In this document: positions 1-8,466 of the stretch, piece after piece
How the letters are laid out: each line of letters begins with the position of its first letter
Numbering within the stretch: position 1 is the stretch's first letter
Position numbers and translations under genes: made by a program
The notes under the pieces: generated by a model
The model's database searches: none
What the model was told of the DNA's origin: nothing
What the model saw: the letters and a program-made list of their open reading frames with translations, nothing else
DNA from: Bacillus sp. AFS037270
Lineage (GTDB): Bacteria; Bacillota; Bacilli; Bacillales_B; DSM-18226
Direction: 5' to 3'
NCBI RefSeq assembly: GCF_002585305.1
Contig: NZ_NUNF01000081.1
Coordinates: forward strand, 1-60,874
Length of the DNA stretch: 60,874 nt

Positions 1-50
1 GGCTCGTCTTGTGCTTGTCGCCGAAGTCTAAGCGCCTTGCGCTTTTCTTA
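1..50 (-). repeat. Dispersed hairpin repeat, copy A (truncated by window edge)
   Basis: Read on the minus strand this starts TAAGAAAAGCGCAAGGCGC and continues into the GACAAGCACAAGACGAGCC block shared with the copies at 4402, 7273 and 51890. Its GAAAAGCG end lies 1 nt beyond the stop codon of the DUF2777-like gene. The rest of the element is outside the window. Confidence 0.75.
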
Positions 51-51
51 G

Positions 52-615
52 TTAAGATATCATTTTTTCAATCACTAGCCGTTTTCCGGTGTTTAATGTG
101 AATTCAAACCGATCATTGACTTTTTCAAAGTAGCAAAAATGATGCTGAACATTACAAATTTGCTCCTGATTGTCAAAAACCATAAAATTCACCCCATCTT
201 TTCGATTTTCGTCCGATAAAAAAGACAAATGGTTATAACAATAGATGCAATCATAAATCGAAAAATTTAAGGAATTTAGTGTCGTAACAAATTGGAAAAA
301 TGCGTCATCATTCACCCCATCCAAAAGGCGCTCAAGAGAGTAAATCAAGTGTTTTCTCATTCTAATAGTATCGTGATCACGAAGCATAATCGCTTCCTTC
401 CCACAGTGAATTTTTCCGGGTTCACCCAATATCCCTTTCTTCCATCGGTTCAACCGGAAGACCTCAATTTCTTGATGAACGAAATCATCTAACATCGTTG
501 CTTCTTCCGTTTCCTCATCGAAAAAAATCCATTGATCATTAATTTGTTCGACTGTACCTACATTGTAAGCTCGCTGTTGAAAATCATATAGTTTTAATCG
601 TTGTTGTCGATTCAT
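52..615 (-). CDS. DUF2777-like hypothetical protein
   Basis: A 187-residue soluble protein starting MNRQQRLKLYDFQ. The start is chosen because GGAGG lies 6 nt upstream of this ATG; an upstream in-frame ATG at 660 has no such site. From memory the N-terminal part, with its VGTVEQINDQWIFFDEETEEA stretch, resembles the Bacillus family DUF2777; that assignment is not verified. No signal peptide, membrane segment or catalytic motif is visible. The central part holds scattered Cys and His residues (DCIYCYNH) without a clear metal site. The function is unknown. A dispersed repeat begins directly after the stop codon and replaces any ordinary terminator. Confidence 0.75.
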   Translation of the reverse strand: MNRQQRLKLYDFQQRAYNVGTVEQINDQWIFFDEETEEATMLDDFVHQEIEVFRLNRWKKGILGEPGKIHCGKEAIMLRDHDTIRMRKHLIYSLERLLDGVNDDAFFQFVTTLNSLNFSIYDCIYCYNHLSFLSDENRKDGVNFMVFDNQEQICNVQHHFCYFEKVNDRFEFTLNTGKRLVIEKMIS

Positions 616-853
616 CACTAACCTCCGTACACAGTTGCTTTCCTTTTTCTTTTTTGACATCTTCCTGTCTTTTTAAACAATGGTTATTTCTAAAACCTAA
701 GTATAAAAATTTTATCCAGAAGAATCCGCGTTCCATGCGGCAATTTATACCATTCTAATTGGGACAATTAACCATTTAATCTGGGCTGAATAGTATAGAG
801 CATGTAATACCTGATCAGTTATTCATAGCTATTTGTAAGGGAGTGAGATGCGA

Positions 854-2701
854 ATGTGCGGAATCTCAGGATGGGTTGATTTTAATAAAGCGATAAAAAA
901 CGAAACAGAAACCCTTGTAAAAATGGTGAATACATTAGCAAAAAGAGGCCCGGATGAAACAAATATATGGCATGATACACACGCCGGTTTTGGACATAAA
1001 AGGCTAATTGTGGTTGATCCTGAAGGCGGTAGACAGCCAATGACCAAACACAAAGAGGGTTATGATTACACCATTTGCTACAATGGGGAATTATACAACA
1101 CTGAAGATATTCGCAAAATCCTTCTTACTAAAGGATATTCTTTTAAAGGTCATTCTGATACAGAAGTTCTGTTAACAGCCTATATAGAATGGGCGGAAGA
1201 GTGCATAAATCATTTAAATGGTATCTATGCCTTCGCCATTTGGGACCCAAAAAGGGAACAACTCTTTATCGGACGTGATCGTCTTGGGGTCAAACCGTTA
1301 TTTTTCACAGAACACCAAAAAGGGATAATCTTTGCCTCGGAAATTAAGGCGATTTTAGCTCACCCGGATATCAAAACCGAAATCACTCATGAGGGACTGG
1401 CGGAGGTCCTTGGAGTAGGTCCATCAAGAACACCGGGATCAGGTATTTTCAAGGGAATGAAAGAACTACGGCCTGCCCATGCTTTAACTTTTTCACGAAA
1501 CGGCTTAAAGATTTGGCGTTATTGGAATGTAAAAAGTGAGGAACATAAAGAAGATGTGGAAGAAACAGCAGAGAAGGTCCGCTATTTAGTGACGGATGCT
1601 GTCACAAGACAGCTAGTTTCCGATGTACCACTATGTACCTTTTTATCTGGCGGTCTCGATTCCAGTATCATTACAGCAATTGCTGCAAAAGGATTTGAAG
1701 AACAGGGAAAGGGACAGCTTCATACTTATTCGATTGACTATGAAGGAAACGACCAGTTTTTCACCTCGAATGAATTCCAGCCGGATGCGGATGGAAAATT
1801 CATTCAAATGATGACAGAAAAGTTCGCTACCCAGCACCATAACAAGACCATCTCACAAGCACAATTAGTTCATGACCTAGTAGAGGCCACTGCTGTTAGA
1901 GATTTTCCTGGAATGGCCGATGTCGATTCCTCCTTGCTTTGGTTTTGTAAAGAAATTAAAAAGGATTTTGTTGTTAGTTTGTCTGGCGAATGTGCAGATG
2001 AAATTTTCGGTGGATATCCATGGTTTCATCGTAAACAGGATTTAGAGCGGCCAGGATTTCCTTGGATGCGTTCGGTAAATGAGCGGCAAAATCTACTGAA
2101 GCCGTATTGGCGTGATCAACTAAAATTAAGTGAATTTTGTATGAAACAGTATCAACAGGCCATAGCAGAAACACCAAAATTGGAAGGCGAAAGCTTTGAA
2201 GAAGCCAAGCGGAGAGAATTATTTTATATCAATATGACTTGGTTTATGACCACATTACTTGATCGAAAAGACAGAATGAGTATGGGGGCCAGCCTTGAGG
2301 TACGAGTTCCATTTGCTGATCATCGTCTTGTAGAATATTTGTGGAATATCCCTTGGGACATGAAAATGTATCGCGGCAGAGAAAAAGGACTTCTTCGTAA
2401 AGCATTTGAAGGAATCCTGCCGGAGGAGGTTCTTTATCGGAAGAAAAGCCCGTATCCAAAAACCCATAATCCGGAATATACAGCTGCTATACAAAAATGG
2501 ATGGAGACGATATTACAGGATAAATCTTCAGTATTACATGAATTTTTCCAAAAGGACCAGCTCCAAAGTATTGTAGAGACCGGTGGGAATTCATTCAAAG
2601 AGCCATGGTTTGGTCAGCTTATGACAGGGCCGCAATTATTAGCCTATCTTGTGCAGTTCCATACATGGTTTAAGGACTATGATATTAATATAGTGAATTA
2701 G
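854..2701 (+). CDS. asnB: Asparagine synthase (glutamine-hydrolysing)
   Basis: Makes asparagine from aspartate, ATP and glutamine in the cytoplasm. The protein starts MCGISGWVDF. Cys2 is the expected nucleophile of the N-terminal class II glutaminase domain (about residues 1-210, with RGPDE and NGELYN motifs), and the PP-loop SGGLDSS of the synthetase domain follows near residue 260. At 615 residues it is near the size of B. subtilis AsnO/AsnB. I start at 854 rather than 848 because Cys must follow Met1 and AAGGGAG at 837-843 is better spaced. It is monocistronic, with a terminator at 2784. The sequence looks nearer the sporulation-type AsnO, but I cannot separate the paralogues. Confidence 0.93.
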   Translation: MCGISGWVDFNKAIKNETETLVKMVNTLAKRGPDETNIWHDTHAGFGHKRLIVVDPEGGRQPMTKHKEGYDYTICYNGELYNTEDIRKILLTKGYSFKGHSDTEVLLTAYIEWAEECINHLNGIYAFAIWDPKREQLFIGRDRLGVKPLFFTEHQKGIIFASEIKAILAHPDIKTEITHEGLAEVLGVGPSRTPGSGIFKGMKELRPAHALTFSRNGLKIWRYWNVKSEEHKEDVEETAEKVRYLVTDAVTRQLVSDVPLCTFLSGGLDSSIITAIAAKGFEEQGKGQLHTYSIDYEGNDQFFTSNEFQPDADGKFIQMMTEKFATQHHNKTISQAQLVHDLVEATAVRDFPGMADVDSSLLWFCKEIKKDFVVSLSGECADEIFGGYPWFHRKQDLERPGFPWMRSVNERQNLLKPYWRDQLKLSEFCMKQYQQAIAETPKLEGESFEEAKRRELFYINMTWFMTTLLDRKDRMSMGASLEVRVPFADHRLVEYLWNIPWDMKMYRGREKGLLRKAFEGILPEEVLYRKKSPYPKTHNPEYTAAIQKWMETILQDKSSVLHEFFQKDQLQSIVETGGNSFKEPWFGQLMTGPQLLAYLVQFHTWFKDYDINIVN

Positions 2702-2783
2702 GTTTTAATCTTTAAAGTACGCTTAATCTAAAAATAATTATTAAAATTTGGAATAAAAGCGGTATTAGATTAAAATGTTTATT

Positions 2784-2813
2784 GGAAGAGGAATCCTTAC
2801 CTCTTCCTTTTTT
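2784..2813 (+). terminator. Rho-independent terminator of asnB
   Basis: GGAAGAGG and CCTCTTCC form an 8-bp stem with an 8-nt loop, followed by six T. It lies inside the longest possible reading frame of the next gene, which supports that gene's downstream GTG start. Confidence 0.85.
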
Positions 2814-2828
2814 AAGGAGGAAAAAGCC

Positions 2829-4334
2829 GTGAAAAAAATAACGCTCTTATTATTAACCTTTTTGCTGTGCTCATCTCTTCCTGCCCATGCAGAGATAAAA
2901 AAAGAAAACCGCTTATGGCAGGATGAATCCATTTACTCGCTTATGATAGACCGCTTTAATGATGGGGATATAAAAAATGATTTAGATGTAAATGCAAAAG
3001 ATCCCTTAGCGTATAATGGCGGTGATTTTCAGGGAATCATTGACAAATTAGATTACATACATGAGATGGGATTTACAGCGATACGGTTAACTCCCATCTT
3101 TGATAATACCAAAAATGGCTATCATGGTTATTGGGTAAAGGATTTTTATAAAACCGACGAGCATTTTGGCACAATCAAGACCTTTCAGAAGCTTGTGAAA
3201 GAAGCACATAAACGGAAAATGAAGGTTATTATCGATTTTGTCGCCAATAATACCGCTGCCGATCATCCATGGGTAAGTGACCCTTCCAAAAAGAACTGGT
3301 ATCATCCAAAACAGAATATGGACAATGGGACTAAAAGCTGGGTAGATGGCTTGCCTGACCTAAATCAGGACAATCCTGAAGTTAATAAATATCTGATTGA
3401 TGCCGCAAAATGGTGGATTAACAAAACGAATATTGACGGGTATAGCCTGCCTGAGGTCAATCAGGTTCCATTAAGTTTCTGGACTGATTTTTCAAAAGCA
3501 GTAAAGAAAGAGAAGAAGGACTTTTTGTTAATGGGTGTTCCGACAGAAAATGCTTCAATAGATGCCGCGAGATATCAAAGCTCGGGGATTGATAGCGTGT
3601 TTGATTATACCAAAAGTAAGAAATTAAGAAAGGCGTTTGCTACTACCAATCAATCATTTTCTGATTTGAACTCTGCTTTAGGACAAGATGGCAAACCAGA
3701 ATTAATGGCGAATTTTTTGGATAATGAGTATACGATAAGATTTACGTCTGACATTGTGGATAAACGGCAATATCCAGGTTCACGGTGGAAAACAGCGTTG
3801 ACATACCTTTACACAACCCCGGGAATTCCTATTTATTACTATGGGACGGACATTGCCTTAATAGGCGGAAAAATTCCTGATAACCGCAGGCAAATGAACT
3901 TCCGAACCGAGAAGGACCTGATTGACTTTACTACCAAGGTGGCTGAATTAAGAAATAAGCTTCCGTCCTTAACAAGAGGGAACATGAAAATGCTTTATGA
4001 CAAAGGCGGTATGGTTGTATATAAGCGTGTCTATAAAGGAGAAACAGCGATTATTGCGATCAATAATTCCACAAAATCACAAAAGGTTGTTTTAACAGAC
4101 GAGCAATTAGCTGCTGATAAGGAACTTCGTGGTTTACTTGGCGGGGATTTAGTCCGCAGTCACAAGAATGATTACATCCTTATCATAGACCGCGACAATT
4201 CGGAAATCTATGTCCTCGCTGATAAAAGCGGGATTAACATTACCTTTATTGCTGCTTTAGTCGGTGTGGTCATCTTAACGTTAATCTTCTTATTATTCAT
4301 AATTAAACGTGGGAAAAAAATGAGAGTAGAATAA
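2829..4334 (+). CDS. Membrane-anchored GH13 alpha-amylase homologue lacking catalytic residues
   Basis: A 501-residue protein starting at GTG 2829 (AAGGAGG 9 nt upstream). It has a signal peptide (cleavage likely after AHA, residue 21), a GH13 TIM-barrel (DGDIKND, GGDFQGI, LTPIFDN, GYHGYW, YYGTDIALIGG and DNRRQMNF motifs) and a C-terminal membrane segment (about 470-492) ending in KRGKKMRVE. All signature regions are altered. Region I DFVxNH reads DFVANN (136-141). Region II GYRLDxVKH reads GYSLPEVNQ, so the nucleophile Asp is Pro208 and the Arg is Ser206. In region III, GEV reads MGV (Gly236 at the acid/base Glu). In region IV, DNHD reads DNEY (299-301). By family knowledge it should not hydrolyse starch. 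It may bind glucan or act as a surface scaffold, which is inference. The frame is intact, so it is not a decayed pseudogene. Confidence 0.88.
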   Translation: MKKITLLLLTFLLCSSLPAHAEIKKENRLWQDESIYSLMIDRFNDGDIKNDLDVNAKDPLAYNGGDFQGIIDKLDYIHEMGFTAIRLTPIFDNTKNGYHGYWVKDFYKTDEHFGTIKTFQKLVKEAHKRKMKVIIDFVANNTAADHPWVSDPSKKNWYHPKQNMDNGTKSWVDGLPDLNQDNPEVNKYLIDAAKWWINKTNIDGYSLPEVNQVPLSFWTDFSKAVKKEKKDFLLMGVPTENASIDAARYQSSGIDSVFDYTKSKKLRKAFATTNQSFSDLNSALGQDGKPELMANFLDNEYTIRFTSDIVDKRQYPGSRWKTALTYLYTTPGIPIYYYGTDIALIGGKIPDNRRQMNFRTEKDLIDFTTKVAELRNKLPSLTRGNMKMLYDKGGMVVYKRVYKGETAIIAINNSTKSQKVVLTDEQLAADKELRGLLGGDLVRSHKNDYILIIDRDNSEIYVLADKSGINITFIAALVGVVILTLIFLLFIIKRGKKMRVE

Positions 4335-4339
4335 TTGTA

Positions 4340-4369
4340 ATCGGCGGAAGATATTCCGCCGATTTTTTT
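4340..4369 (+). terminator. Rho-independent terminator
   Basis: ATCGGCGGAA and TTCCGCCGAT form a 10-bp stem with a GATA loop, followed by seven T, just after the amylase homologue. Confidence 0.9.
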
Positions 4370-4401
4370 ATGAGATAAGAAAGTATAAAAGTTTTTAACT
4401 T

Positions 4402-4535
4402 TGAGAATTGTCTAGCTCCAGCGCCTAGCCCCTCGATGGTCTACAGCCAATCCGTCCAAAAGGTTAAAAAGCAACCTTTCGGCCGGCTCGTCTTATGCTT
4501 GTCGGGGCTGACCAAGGCGCTTGCGCTTTTCTTAA
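4402..4535 (-). repeat. Dispersed hairpin repeat, copy B
   Basis: On the minus strand it runs from GAAAAGCGCAAGCGCC to GACAATTCTCAAAG. The internal blocks CATAAGACGAGCCGGC and GACGGATTGGCT are shared with copies D and G. The outer arms AGCGCC and GGCGCT pair, as do inner segments, giving one long imperfect hairpin. Its end supplies the TAA stop codon of the SDR gene. Confidence 0.85.
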
Positions 4536-5404
4536 CCATTTACGATAGTTCCCCCATTTACGTGGATCATCTGCCCACTAACATAGGAGGCGTCATCTGA
4601 GGCTAGGTATACGTAACTTGGAGCGAGTTCATGCGGTTGTCCCGCTCTGCCTAGCGGCGTATTTCCTCCAAAGGCTGCAACCTGATCCTCAGGAAAAGTG
4701 GAAGGGATCAGGGGCGTCCAAATCGGACCCGGAGCGACACCGTTCACACGGATTCCCTGTTTTGCCAGGGACATCGCCAATGAGCGTGTAAAGGAGACAA
4801 TCGCCCCTTTAGTAGCGGAATAGTCTAATAATTGTTCGTTTCCATGATAAGCTGTGATGGAAGCCGTATTAATGATGGATGCTCCTTTTTTTAAATGAGG
4901 CAGAGCCATTTTTGTCATATAAAAGAAGGAAAAGATATTAGTTCGGAAAGTTTTCTCCAACTGTGTTGAGGTAATATCTAATAAGCTTTTTTGTGGGTGC
5001 TGCTCGGCTGCATTGTTGACGAGAATATCAAGTTTTTGAAACTCGTTAATCGTTTTGTCTACAATATCCTTACAGGTATCTTCGGACCCAATATCACCAG
5101 AGAAAAGGAGACAACGGCGGCCTTCTGCTTCAATAAGCTGCTTAGTTTCCTCTGCATCTTGATGTTCTTCTAGATAAACAATCGCGACATCAGCCCCTTC
5201 TTTTGCAAAATAAATCGCAACAGATTTTCCAATGCCGCTGTCACCTCCCGTAATAATCGCAGTTTTACCTGCTAATTTCCCACCCGGTTTATAATTAGGA
5301 TCGACTGAAACCGGGCGAGGATTCATCTCACTTTCTACCCCAGGCTGGTGATTCTGATGCTGTGGTGGAAAGGTTTGTTTTTGTTGATTTTGATTATTAC
5401 TCAT
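4532..5404 (-). CDS. SDR family oxidoreductase, general-stress type
   Basis: A 290-residue NAD(P)-dependent short-chain dehydrogenase. A polar Gln/Asn/Pro-rich leader (residues 1-45, QNQQKQTFPPQHQNHQPG) precedes the Rossmann fold. The cofactor motif is GGDSGIGKS, followed by NNAAEQHP, the catalytic Ser in NTASIT, Tyr/Lys in YSATKGA, and the C-terminal YVSGQMIHVNGG. Long-leader SDRs of this kind in Bacillus (YdaD/YhdF/YhxC group) are sigma-B stress proteins with unknown substrates. The start has GGGAGG 8 nt upstream; an upstream ATG at 5431 lacks a site. The stop codon is formed by repeat copy B. Confidence 0.88.
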   Translation of the reverse strand: MSNNQNQQKQTFPPQHQNHQPGVESEMNPRPVSVDPNYKPGGKLAGKTAIITGGDSGIGKSVAIYFAKEGADVAIVYLEEHQDAEETKQLIEAEGRRCLLFSGDIGSEDTCKDIVDKTINEFQKLDILVNNAAEQHPQKSLLDITSTQLEKTFRTNIFSFFYMTKMALPHLKKGASIINTASITAYHGNEQLLDYSATKGAIVSFTRSLAMSLAKQGIRVNGVAPGPIWTPLIPSTFPEDQVAAFGGNTPLGRAGQPHELAPSYVYLASDDASYVSGQMIHVNGGTIVNG

Positions 5405-5470
5405 TCTCGTAACCTCCCAATGTTTATTCACTGTTAGTGTGAGAAAAAAGAGCCCAATTCATGACAAAAT

Positions 5471-5505
5471 AAAAAAGGCAAAGGAAGATTTTCCTTACGC
5501 CTTTA
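5471..5505 (-). terminator. Terminator of the yajQ-family gene
   Basis: On the minus strand, AAGGCGTAAGGAA pairs with TTCCTTTGCCTT around an ATC-type loop, followed by a T-run. Confidence 0.75.
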
Positions 5506-5554
5506 ATATTACCCGCCACTACGAGTAGTAAAACCCCACAACCTTGAGATTTTA

Positions 5555-6046
5555 TTATCGATAATTTATAAATTGAACATCAATACTAAGGTCAGCTTCA
5601 CGGACTAAAGAAATAATTTTTTGCAGGTCGTCTCGGCTTTTGCCGCTTATACGAACTTGATCGTCTTGCACCTGGCTCTTTACTTTAACACCACTATTTT
5701 TAATAATGGTATTAATTTTTTTAGCGTTTTCCTTATCGATTCCCTGGACAAGTTTCGCCCGTTGGCGAACAGTACCGCCTGATGCTTTTTCGATTTTACC
5801 GTAATCTAAGTTTTTAACTGGCACGCCACGCTTAATTAATTTACTAAATAAGACATCCTTTAATTGGTCCATTTTATATTCGTCATCTGAAACAAGAACA
5901 AGTTCTTCTTTATCAAGTGATACTTCACTTTTACTGCCTTTAAAGTCATAACGGGTCGCAATTTCTTTCATGGTTTGAGTGATTGCATTGGTGACTTCAG
6001 AAAAGTCTACTTTGGATACAATATCAAATGAGCTGTCTTTAGACAT
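5555..6046 (-). CDS. yajQ: YajQ/YitK family nucleotide-binding protein
   Basis: A 163-residue protein starting [18 protein letters not shown] and ending [10 protein letters not shown], both highly characteristic of the YajQ (UPF0234) family and at its usual length. Family members have two ferredoxin-like folds and bind nucleic acid; some bind cyclic di-GMP. The role in Bacillus is unknown. GGAGG 8 nt before this ATG decides the start over an ATG 15 nt upstream. It is divergent from cvfB, as yitK and yitL are close neighbours in B. subtilis. Confidence 0.93.
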   Translation of the reverse strand: MSKDSSFDIVSKVDFSEVTNAITQTMKEIATRYDFKGSKSEVSLDKEELVLVSDDEYKMDQLKDVLFSKLIKRGVPVKNLDYGKIEKASGGTVRQRAKLVQGIDKENAKKINTIIKNSGVKVKSQVQDDQVRISGKSRDDLQKIISLVREADLSIDVQFINYR

Positions 6047-6135
6047 TAGCCATACCTCCAATTAATTGATACATTCCCTGCTAAAGTTTCCCTTTACGGG
6101 TACATTATAGTAAAATATAGCAGTTCAAACAAGCA

Positions 6136-6180
6136 AGAGCCTTGGCGCTATAGCTAGAAAAGAAAAGCGGAAGCGCCTTA
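6136..6180 (+). repeat. Dispersed repeat fragment, copy C
   Basis: GAAAAGCGGAAGCGCCTTA, the conserved end of the dispersed element, is preceded by a short GGCGCTATAGCTAG remnant. It lies in the yajQ-cvfB divergent intergenic region and does not abut a stop codon. It looks like a solo end or a deletion derivative. Confidence 0.55.
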
Positions 6181-6204
6181 AATAGAAAAAAGGAGTTAGA
6201 ATAG

Positions 6205-7068
6205 ATGTCTTTAACTGAACTTATTGGTCAAACTGCAACATTAAACGTAGCCCGAATTACGGACTTTGGTTATTTCTTATCTGATGGTAATGAGGATGTT
6301 TTATTGCATAAAAATCAAGCACAGCAAGAATTGGTGGAAGGGGATGAGGTAGAGGTCTTTTTATTTACCGATTCTCAAGGAAGAATATCCGCTTCCATGA
6401 CAATACCGGAGCTTTCTGTTGGTACTTATGCCTGGGTCAAAGTGACAGATACAAATCCAAAAATTGGTGTATTTTTAAATATCGGTCTCCCAAAGGACAT
6501 TTTGTTAGGTGCAGACGATCTCCCTGCTCACCAGTCAGTATGGCCGAAGGTAGGGGATATGGTTTATATTACTTTAAGGGTAAATCGCAGTAACTTGCTT
6601 TATGCACGGTTGGCGAGTGACCAGGTAATCCAATCCATCTCGATTGAAGCAACGAGAAAGGATTTTAACAAGAATATACAAGGGCATATTTATCGAACCG
6701 CCAAGGTCGGCAGCTGGGTTTACACAATTGAGGGATTCAAGGGATTTATCCATGAATCGCAACGCATGGTCGAGCCTCGTTTAGGTCAAAAGGTTGAGGG
6801 GCGGATTATTGACGTTAAGGAAGATGGAACGATCAATGTATCGTTACTGGGGAGAAAAGAAGAATCCCAAGATTTAGATGCAGAAAAGATATACGAATAT
6901 TTAATGAGCCGTAATGGTGCGATGCCATATAATGATAAAAGTGCGCCTGAAGATATCCAAGAACGTTTTAGCCTTAGTAAAGGGGCTTTTAAGCGGGCAT
7001 TAGGAAAGTTATTGAAAGAAGGAAAAGTCTATCAGGAAGGTAGTTGGACCTACGCAAAAAAAGATTAA
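6205..7068 (+). CDS. cvfB: S1 RNA-binding protein CvfB (YitL)
   Basis: A 287-residue cytoplasmic RNA-binding protein with three consecutive S1-like OB folds: residues about 5-60 (TATLNVARITDFGYFL), 65-140 and 145-215 (GSWVYTIEGFKGFIHESQ, GQKVEGRIIDVKEDGTINVSLL). A C-terminal winged helix follows (about 225-285, FSLSKGAFKRALGKLLKEGKV). In Staphylococcus CvfB influences virulence gene expression by binding RNA, while in Bacillus the targets are unknown. AAGGAG lies just upstream of the ATG. It is followed 72 nt later by a small DUF3941 gene. Confidence 0.93.
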   Translation: MSLTELIGQTATLNVARITDFGYFLSDGNEDVLLHKNQAQQELVEGDEVEVFLFTDSQGRISASMTIPELSVGTYAWVKVTDTNPKIGVFLNIGLPKDILLGADDLPAHQSVWPKVGDMVYITLRVNRSNLLYARLASDQVIQSISIEATRKDFNKNIQGHIYRTAKVGSWVYTIEGFKGFIHESQRMVEPRLGQKVEGRIIDVKEDGTINVSLLGRKEESQDLDAEKIYEYLMSRNGAMPYNDKSAPEDIQERFSLSKGAFKRALGKLLKEGKVYQEGSWTYAKKD

Positions 7069-7140
7069 GGTTTGCTTACATACTCTTTTTCTAAATGACA
7101 GACAATAAGTCTTGCAAGAAATTTAGAAAGGAGTAAGGAT

Positions 7141-7272
7141 ATGCCGCACACTTCTGATAACGATAAAAAAGCACAGGACAATAACGCCTTACGACATGAA
7201 AAAAATATGATGCGAGAAAAAAATCGTCAAGCAGGAAAAAATCAATACTCAAAGAAAACAGATCACAAATAA
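7141..7272 (+). CDS. Small DUF3941-like basic protein
   Basis: A 43-residue, very charged peptide starting MPHTSDNDKKAQDNNALRHE and ending KNQYSKKTDHK, with AAAGGAG upstream. The ALRHEKN...REKNRQAGK pattern matches, from memory, the Bacillus DUF3941 family of unknown function. There is no hydrophobic segment. It probably shares the cvfB transcript. Its TAA stop is immediately followed by repeat copy D. Confidence 0.8.
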   Translation: MPHTSDNDKKAQDNNALRHEKNMMREKNRQAGKNQYSKKTDHK

Positions 7273-7430
7273 GAAAAGCGGAAGCGCCTTGAACAGGGAA
7301 AAAAGTAGTTCATTTTTTCCTAGGGGCGACAGCATAAGACGAGCCGGCGAGAAGGCTGCTCTTTAGCCTTTTTGACGGATTGGCTTATGACCCCGAGCCC
7401 CTAGGCGCTGCAGCTAGACAATTCTCAAAG
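7273..7430 (+). repeat. Dispersed hairpin repeat, copy D
   Basis: A full-length copy of about 158 bp starting GAAAAGCGGAAGCGCC directly after the DUF3941 stop codon and ending GACAATTCTCAAAG. AGCGCC/GGCGCT, AGGGGC/GCCCCT and CATAAG/CTTATG pair across the element, predicting a single long hairpin. Confidence 0.88.
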
Positions 7431-7458
7431 TCAATTTTTATACTTCTTATCAAATAAA

Positions 7459-7487
7459 GAAAGAGCGGGGGACCCCCTCTCTTTTTT
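7459..7487. terminator. Bidirectional terminator between repeat D and degV
   Basis: AGAGCGGGGG and CCCCCTCTCT form a GC-rich stem flanked by A-rich and T-rich runs, usable by the convergent genes on both sides. Confidence 0.8.
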
Positions 7488-7498
7488 TAAATTCAGAT

Positions 7499-8347
7499 TT
7501 AATTTAAAAAGAAAATAGAAATCGTTCCCGGGCCTGTATGTGATCCAATTGCTGAGGCGATGGAAGAGATATATACTTCCTTAGGGTGGAACTCATTGAT
7601 AATCATCTCTTTTACTTGTAGGGCAGTTGCTTCAGTATCTGCATGACTAATACCGATGACTTGTTCATTCAAACTTGAGCCCCGTTCTTTCATAATTTCA
7701 ATAATCCGGCGGAAGACTTTCTTTTGCCCTCTTATTTTTTCAATCGGAACAAGTTTTCCATCCTCCATATTTAAAATCGGCTTAATATTTAGCAATCCGC
7801 CTAAGAATGCAGAGGCCTTAGAAACCCTGCCGCCTTTTGCCAAATAATCTAAATCTTCAACCGTAAAAATATGCTCCATATGTTCACATCTAAATCTAAC
7901 ATCCGCTAAAATTTCCTCTTTGTTTGCACCATGAAGAGCAAGTTTAGCAGCCTCTATGACAATGAGACCCACTCCAAGCGAGGCACACTTTGTATCGACA
8001 ATGGTTAAATGAAAGTTTGGATATTTTTCCTTAACTTGGTCAAGAATCATAACAGCAGTTGAATATGTACCAGATAACTCAGAGGAAAAGGCCAAATAAA
8101 TTCCTTCTTCATTTTTTTTAGCCATTTCGGTGAAAACTTCCTCAAATAAAAGGGGAGAAACCTGAGAGGTCTTAGGGATAACTCCACCTCTAATCGCATT
8201 ATAAACAGTTTTAGGATCAATTGTTTTTACATCTTCATAGTCTTGGTCATTAATTTGAACCTTAAGTGGGAATAATATAACATTATTTTCCTTATAAAAA
8301 CTTAATGGCAAATCACATGCACTGTCAGCAAGTATTTTTACTGTCAT
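7499..8347 (-). CDS. yitS: DegV family fatty-acid-binding protein
   Basis: A 282-residue DegV protein. The N-terminal ILADSACDLP, the KTSQVSP motif, SSELSGTYSTA and the C-terminal SHTGPGTISIFF are family hallmarks. DegV/FakB proteins hold an acyl chain and present it to fatty acid kinase FakA. Which fatty acid this paralogue prefers cannot be told. The start has AGGTGAG 4-6 nt upstream. It is divergent from the YitT-family gene, as yitS and yitT neighbour each other in B. subtilis, and that synteny is the basis for the symbol. Confidence 0.9.
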   Translation of the reverse strand: MTVKILADSACDLPLSFYKENNVILFPLKVQINDQDYEDVKTIDPKTVYNAIRGGVIPKTSQVSPLLFEEVFTEMAKKNEEGIYLAFSSELSGTYSTAVMILDQVKEKYPNFHLTIVDTKCASLGVGLIVIEAAKLALHGANKEEILADVRFRCEHMEHIFTVEDLDYLAKGGRVSKASAFLGGLLNIKPILNMEDGKLVPIEKIRGQKKVFRRIIEIMKERGSSLNEQVIGISHADTEATALQVKEMIINEFHPKEVYISSIASAIGSHTGPGTISIFFLN

Positions 8348-8466
8348 AAGCTCACCTGCTTTCCAATCATATATTTAATTACAGTTTATCGGTTTCATCT
8401 TTAAATTACAATTTCTAAATGAAGAAGTATTCAGTTCGTAAATTCAATGAGTGAGGGGGAGTTCCA

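Noticed and set aside
2775..2828. Extended N-terminus of the amylase homologue from ATG 2775
   Set aside because: It would translate the asnB terminator and lacks a ribosome site; GTG 2829 has AAGGAGG and begins a proper signal peptide.
4402..4535. Repeat copies as ordinary Rho-independent terminators only
   Set aside because: They are about 130-220 bp with conserved ends and cores shared among unrelated genes, and lack the terminal T-run expected of a simple terminator.
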